Below, in pieces: positions 5,408-8,062 of a stretch of 8,062 nucleotides of DNA (its first letter is position 1; each line of letters opens with the position of its first letter). Below the pieces are notes generated by a model, which was given only the letters and a program-made list of their open reading frames with translations, was not told the DNA's origin and did no database searches. The translations under genes were made by a program, and so were the position numbers. Source of the DNA: an uncultured Prevotella sp. GTDB lineage: Bacteria; Bacteroidota; Bacteroidia; Bacteroidales; Bacteroidaceae. The DNA lies in NCBI GenBank assembly GCA_937916405.1, contig CALFUF010000183.1, positions 1 through 8,062 of the forward strand, in the 5' to 3' direction.

Positions 5408-5535
5408 GATTCCAGGCATTGGAATCAATCATTCCATGCATAGGAATCTTTTATCCGAATAAAGGGGATTATTTGTTCCACCCTATGGAACTAAATGTTC
5501 CATGCCATGGAACAAAGTGTTCCACCCCATGGAAC
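5408..5535. repeat. Array of palindromes at exact 22-base spacing
   Basis: Five hairpin units are clear: GATTCCA/TGGAATC (5408-5426), ATTCC/GGAAT (5431-5447), and GTTCCA/TGGAAC three times (5475-5491, 5497-5513, 5519-5535), each of those with a 5-base loop. The GTTCCA units start exactly 22 bases apart, and the first two units have the same spacing. A weak unit (TTTA/TAAA within AATC/GATT, 5445-5470) fills the gap between 5447 and 5475. Stem arms are conserved while loops and spacers vary. Two helical turns between units would suit a row of dimeric DNA-binding proteins. Confidence 0.75.
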
Positions 5536-5542
5536 AAACAGG

Positions 5543-5577
5543 AAGGCGGCACCTTCGTGGGGAGGATGTGCCGCCTT
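5543..5577 (-). terminator. Hairpin terminator of the sigma factor operon
   Basis: AAGGCGGCAC (5543-5552) and GTGCCGCCTT (5568-5577) form a perfect 10-bp G+C-rich stem with a 15-base loop, 27 bases beyond the stop of the membrane protein gene. In the minus direction it is followed by CCTGTTTG, a poor T-run, so it may be weak or act mainly as a 3' end stabiliser. Confidence 0.6.
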
Positions 5578-5604
5578 CGTAGGATGAATGTTATTCGCTG
5601 TTTC

Positions 5605-6210
5605 TCACTCACTGGTAAGATCCTCTATCTGGTCGATAATCTCCTGATACTGACGCTGGGTCTTGAAGTGGAGAGAGAATCCGAAGATGGCTCCAATAAC
5701 GCCTCCGATACATCCTCCCCAGAAGAGACCTTTTCCAAGGGCATCCTGATGGAGTAGATAAGACTCGTTCATAAACCAGCCAAGGAAGATGACGATGAGG
5801 GGAATGCCGACGATGAGCCTGTTGGCATCGAACTTCTTGGCGCGAGCCATACGACGACGGACATCCACGAGATTATTCGTCATCATGTTCGAGTCACTCA
5901 GATTCCTGCTGTTATAATAGGTGCCTCCCAAGCAGACAAGCATCACGATACAGGTGAAGATCCAGAAAGGAATAGAGAAACCAGATAGCATCACGAATGC
6001 CCAGTAACTATAGGGAATCATTAGCAGACAAAGCACCATGATAGCATAGTATCTTCGACTGATGTTACCAGCGGTTTTCTTCATCGACTGGCGTATGATG
6101 CGGTCGTTGACGATCTCCTGCTGCTGGAGTTTCTTCTTCAATGTGTTCAGTTGCTGGCGCATCTCCTCAAACTGAGACTCGTTCGTATTGTTTTGAATTT
6201 CGTTGTTCAT
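5605..6210 (-). CDS. Four-helix membrane protein, probable partner of the ECF sigma factor
   Basis: This 201-residue protein starts with a charged, Gln-rich probable coiled coil (12-45, EEMRQQLNTLKKKLQQQE), followed by four hydrophobic segments at about 55-74, 79-97, 132-147 and 160-182 (the last is glycine-rich, WGGCIGGVIGAIFGF). It ends in a short polar tail. A basic loop, VDVRRRMARAKK (115-126), lies between the second and third segments. No zinc-binding HxxxCxxC anti-sigma motif is present. The start at 6210 lies 12 bases after the sigma factor stop, so both are co-transcribed. The gene order suggests an anti-sigma or sensor role with the coiled coil holding the sigma factor, but this is inference from position. 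No enzymatic motif is seen. Confidence 0.72.
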   Translation of the reverse strand: MNNEIQNNTNESQFEEMRQQLNTLKKKLQQQEIVNDRIIRQSMKKTAGNISRRYYAIMVLCLLMIPYSYWAFVMLSGFSIPFWIFTCIVMLVCLGGTYYNSRNLSDSNMMTNNLVDVRRRMARAKKFDANRLIVGIPLIVIFLGWFMNESYLLHQDALGKGLFWGGCIGGVIGAIFGFSLHFKTQRQYQEIIDQIEDLTSE

Positions 6211-6222
6211 AATGGGTGAATT

Positions 6223-6702
6223 TTAATCGTTTGACATTTGTTTTAACTGCTCACGAATCCTGAACAGACGGACACTGACGTTCTTTGTCGTGATACCGAC
6301 GATCTGACCGATTTCCTCGTAAGAGAGGTTTTCAAGCCAGAGCAGGACGATCGCCCTGTCGAAGGGTTGCAACTTGGAGATACGCTTGTGGAGCATGTCC
6401 ACCTGACGGGTGCCCTCGTCGCGGTCTTCAAAAAGGTTGATGTCCATGGTCAGCCGGACGGTGGCAGAACGGCGTTTCTTCCTGTCGAGGGAGATACAGG
6501 TGTTCAGTGCCACCCGATAAATCCACGTCCTGATGTCTGAGCGATGCTCGAAGCCTTCAAAACCTTTCCAAAGATTGACTAGTACCTCCTGGAAGAGGTC
6601 GTTGACCTCGTCGGCATCTTGCGAGAACATGTAGCACACGGTGTAGATGGTGCTCTTCTGTTCCGCTACGGTTTGCGCAAATTGTTGCTCTAATGCGTTC
6701 AT
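6223..6702 (-). CDS. ECF-type RNA polymerase sigma factor (sigma-70 family)
   Basis: The 159-residue protein has the two-domain ECF layout. Region 2 spans about 13-78 (DEVNDLFQEVLVNLWKG at 31-47, then FEHRSDIRTWIYRVALN at 51-67), covering core-polymerase binding and -10 recognition. Region 4 spans about 111-154 (LSYEEIGQIVGITTKNVSVRLFR), a helix-turn-helix for -35 recognition. Regions 1 and 3 are absent, as expected. It would direct RNA polymerase to a small regulon in response to an envelope or environmental signal, probably through the membrane protein encoded 12 bases downstream. It is transcribed divergently from the HAD gene. The start ATG 6702 gives the usual short N-terminus (MNALEQQFAQTV). 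Confidence 0.93.
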   Translation of the reverse strand: MNALEQQFAQTVAEQKSTIYTVCYMFSQDADEVNDLFQEVLVNLWKGFEGFEHRSDIRTWIYRVALNTCISLDRKKRRSATVRLTMDINLFEDRDEGTRQVDMLHKRISKLQPFDRAIVLLWLENLSYEEIGQIVGITTKNVSVRLFRIREQLKQMSND

Positions 6703-6741
6703 TGTCTTGTCTGTTCAATTGATGTTGCCCATTAGACGCAA

Positions 6742-6749
6742 CAAAGATA
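6742..6749 (-). promoter_or_regulatory. Predicted -7 element of the sigma factor operon
   Basis: On the minus strand TATCTTTG matches TAnnTTTG, 39 bases upstream of the sigma factor ATG. Upstream on that strand is T-rich sequence (TTTTCGTG, TTTTTTCTG) in the area of the -33 element, without an exact TTTG. The site looks like a housekeeping sigma promoter; an autoregulatory ECF promoter is not evident. Confidence 0.6.
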
Positions 6750-6834
6750 CGAAAAACTACACGAAAACAGAAAAAATAATTGTCTCTATCGAGGGAACAT
6801 GATACGAACATACCGCTAATTGGAGAAAATGTCG

Positions 6835-6842
6835 TATCTTTG
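6835..6842 (+). promoter_or_regulatory. Predicted -7 element of the HAD phosphatase gene
   Basis: TATCTTTG matches TAnnTTTG and lies 19 bases before ATG 6862. The transcript would start near 6850, leaving a leader of only about a dozen bases. This decides the start codon, because the upstream in-frame TTG at 6820 would not be in the transcript. Confidence 0.65.
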
Positions 6843-6861
6843 CAACAAATATTTATCCTAT

Positions 6862-7650
6862 ATGAGCAAAAGATATGCCCTTTTCTTCGATATTGACGGT
6901 ACACTGGTCAGTTTCAAGACACACGAGATACCACCGTCAACCATCTTTGCCCTGACACAGGCGAAGGCTAACGGACATCATGTGTATATCGCCACAGGCA
7001 GACCACCTATTATCATTACGAACCTTGGTGCCATCGAACACCTCATTGACGGATATGTCACAACGAATGGTGCTTTGTGTTTCGTAGGTGATAAGTTCGT
7101 CACCTGTCAGCCTATTCCCAAGAGTGACGTGATGACCATCGTCGAGGATGCGGAAGCAAAGGGATACAGTCTCATTGTTGTTGGTAAGAAAGACGTTGCC
7201 GTCCTTGACCCTACAGGTGATGTAGACCGCATCTTCCAGCAAATGCTTGCCGTCAAGAACCTGGACAAGGCTTCTCCTCTGAAGGAGGTCCTGAAGCAGG
7301 ATATCTTGCAGATGACCCCTTTCTTCCCTCCTGATTACGAGCAGCAACTGATGGCACGTTTGCCACATTGTATCTCTGGTCGCTGGCATCCTGAGTTTAC
7401 GGATATCACGGCAAACGGAGCGGACAAGGGAAAGGGTATCGTTGCCATTGCCCGTCATGACGGTCTTGATATCAGTCAGACCATCGCCTTTGGTGATGGT
7501 GGCAACGACACATCCATGATTCTACAGGCGGGCATCGGTATTGCCATGGGAAATGCCATCGATGCTTTGAAGCAGCAAGCTGACTACGTCACCACCTCTG
7601 TCGATGACGATGGCATCCTCCATGCCCTCCGCCACTATGGTATCGTCTGA
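6862..7650 (+). CDS. Cof-type HAD-IIB family phosphatase
   Basis: The 262-residue protein shows all four HAD motifs. Motif I is D10-I-D12-G-T-L (nucleophile Asp10, acid/base Asp12). Motif II is the Thr of YIATGRPP (Thr45). Motif III is Lys189 in NGADKGKGI. Motif IV is GDGGND (211-216). The cap domain lies between motifs II and III, about residues 80-185, as in type IIB (Cof/YidA) members. These enzymes hydrolyse phosphate from sugar phosphates, nucleotides or cofactors such as pyridoxal phosphate; the substrate cannot be read from sequence. Length is typical of the family. ATG 6862 is chosen because it starts just ahead of the nucleophile strand and follows the promoter at 6835-6842. The sulfoxide reductase remnant starts 10 bases after its stop. 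Confidence 0.92.
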   Translation: MSKRYALFFDIDGTLVSFKTHEIPPSTIFALTQAKANGHHVYIATGRPPIIITNLGAIEHLIDGYVTTNGALCFVGDKFVTCQPIPKSDVMTIVEDAEAKGYSLIVVGKKDVAVLDPTGDVDRIFQQMLAVKNLDKASPLKEVLKQDILQMTPFFPPDYEQQLMARLPHCISGRWHPEFTDITANGADKGKGIVAIARHDGLDISQTIAFGDGGNDTSMILQAGIGIAMGNAIDALKQQADYVTTSVDDDGILHALRHYGIV

Positions 7651-7660
7651 TTATTTCTGA

Positions 7661-8026
7661 ATGGTACATATCACCTACGACGAACAGGTGGTGAGTCTGG
7701 AGTTCCTGCTGAATATGTTCTTCAAGGCGATTGACCCTGTGAGCCTCAACAAACAAGGACATGACGAGGGAACCCGCTATCGCACAGGTGTCTATTATGT
7801 CACAGAAGACCAACTCCCTATTATTAATAAGGTGTTTGCCGAACAACAGGCTTTATTAGATCTGCCTATTGCTGTGGAGAAGGTTCCTTTGAGGAATTTC
7901 TATACTGCCGAGGAATACCATCAAGACTATCTGGACAAGAATCCTGACGGCTATTGTCATCTGCCCACTGCCCTCTTCGAATTTGCGAGGAGGGCAAAGG
8001 ATACGAACCCTAAATCCCGAATATAA
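7661..8026 (+). pseudogene. msrA: Methionine sulfoxide reductase A, C-terminal part without the catalytic half
   Basis: The 121-residue frame matches only the C-terminal part of MsrA: VHITYDEQVVSLEFLLNMFF, then IDPVSLNKQGHDEGTRYRTGVYY (24-46), NFYTAEEYHQDYL (79-91) and NPDGYCHLP (94-102), which holds a probable recycling cysteine. MsrA reduces methionine-S-sulfoxide in proteins. Its catalytic cysteine lies in a GCFWG motif near the N-terminus, followed by about 40 residues before the region seen here. None of that is present, because a TGA stands directly before ATG 7661 and the complete HAD gene ends at 7650. An intact enzyme would need roughly 50-60 more residues. It is most likely a remnant fused to the end of the HAD transcription unit by deletion. 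A retained non-catalytic role cannot be ruled out, as the frame has no internal stop. Confidence 0.78.
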
Positions 8027-8043
8027 CCATGAAAATATGGTTA
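8024..8043 (+). terminator. A/T-rich hairpin after the msrA remnant
   Basis: TAACCAT (8024-8030) pairs with ATGGTTA (8037-8043) around a 6-base loop, overlapping the stop codon and followed by AATATTTATAAAT. The stem is weak and there is no clean T-run, so this is only a possible transcript end. Confidence 0.35.
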
Positions 8044-8062
8044 AATATTTATAAATAATTGT

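Larger units (their letters stand above)
5178..5604. other. Gene-free repeat-rich intergenic region
   Basis: No convincing coding sequence is present between the BspA-like gene terminators and the minus-strand operon. The region holds a long imperfect inverted repeat (5215-5291), an A/G-rich stretch with runs of A and G (about 5294-5400), a palindrome array at 22-base spacing (5408-5535) and a hairpin terminator (5543-5577). A plus-strand open frame beginning at 5380 only reads through the palindromes and then antisense to the membrane protein gene. Confidence 0.6.

Noticed and set aside
5408..5535. CRISPR array
   Set aside because: The repeated part is only two 6-7 base arms, the spacing is 22 bases and there are no unique 30-base spacers or cas genes.
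5380..5757. 125-codon plus-strand open frame
   Set aside because: It runs through the palindrome array and terminator and then antisense to the membrane protein gene; no domain-like sequence is seen.
6820..6861. TTG start adding 14 residues to the HAD protein
   Set aside because: The stretch contains the promoter element TATCTTTG (6835-6842), and the family normally starts close to the DxD motif as with ATG 6862.
6937..7458. Minus-strand open frame inside the HAD gene
   Set aside because: It is a shadow of a well-supported plus-strand gene and shows no motifs.

Overview
The window looks like a chromosome segment of a Prevotella-like member of the Bacteroidales. Several starts are preceded by the Bacteroidetes -7 promoter element TAnnTTTG (1369-1376, 2585-2592, 2636-2643, 6742-6749, 6835-6842), and Shine-Dalgarno sequences are weak or absent. 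Two secreted proteins carry the Bacteroidetes-style C-terminal signature 'LxG-R...G-IYI-NG-K', and the gene families (BspA-type leucine-rich repeat protein, IS982 transposase, REP-associated tyrosine transposase) fit that group. Taxonomy is inferred from these features only.

Layout. Positions 1-346 hold the 3' part of an IS982-family transposase, entering from outside the window. Right behind it (383-946) is a small secreted-protein gene broken by one in-frame TAG. On the minus strand follow a stand-alone MGMT-type alkyltransferase domain (969-1319) and a REP-associated tyrosine transposase (RAYT, 1477-2493) that carries an extra C-terminal DprA/LOG-like domain. A GCAT-plus-palindrome element that looks like a REP target lies just after the RAYT stop, and a second copy lies inside the RAYT reading frame. 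A 20-base direct repeat containing the -7 element flanks the RAYT gene.

Positions 2636-3012 form the most unusual part. A plus-strand promoter is followed by about 290 bases of strongly foldable sequence: a three-way-junction-like domain (2701-2803), then a five-stem nested hairpin (2845-2966). The 3' strand of that hairpin is also the 5' strand of an intrinsic terminator (2950-3001). This ends 12 bases before a 673-residue BspA-like leucine-rich repeat surface protein (3013-5034), so the region reads like an attenuator or riboswitch leader, or an independent structured RNA.

Positions 5035-5604 have no gene. They hold two terminators, a long imperfect inverted repeat, an array of palindromes at 22-base spacing and a third terminator. 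The minus-strand pair 5605-6702 is an ECF sigma factor followed 12 bases later by a four-helix membrane protein, a probable regulatory pair. Divergent from it, a Cof-type HAD phosphatase (6862-7650) is followed 10 bases later by the C-terminal part of methionine sulfoxide reductase A (7661-8026), without its catalytic N-terminal half.

Taken together the window is an accessory patchwork. Two mobile-element genes, two broken genes and several repeat families lie between ordinary housekeeping-type genes (MGMT, ECF sigma, HAD).
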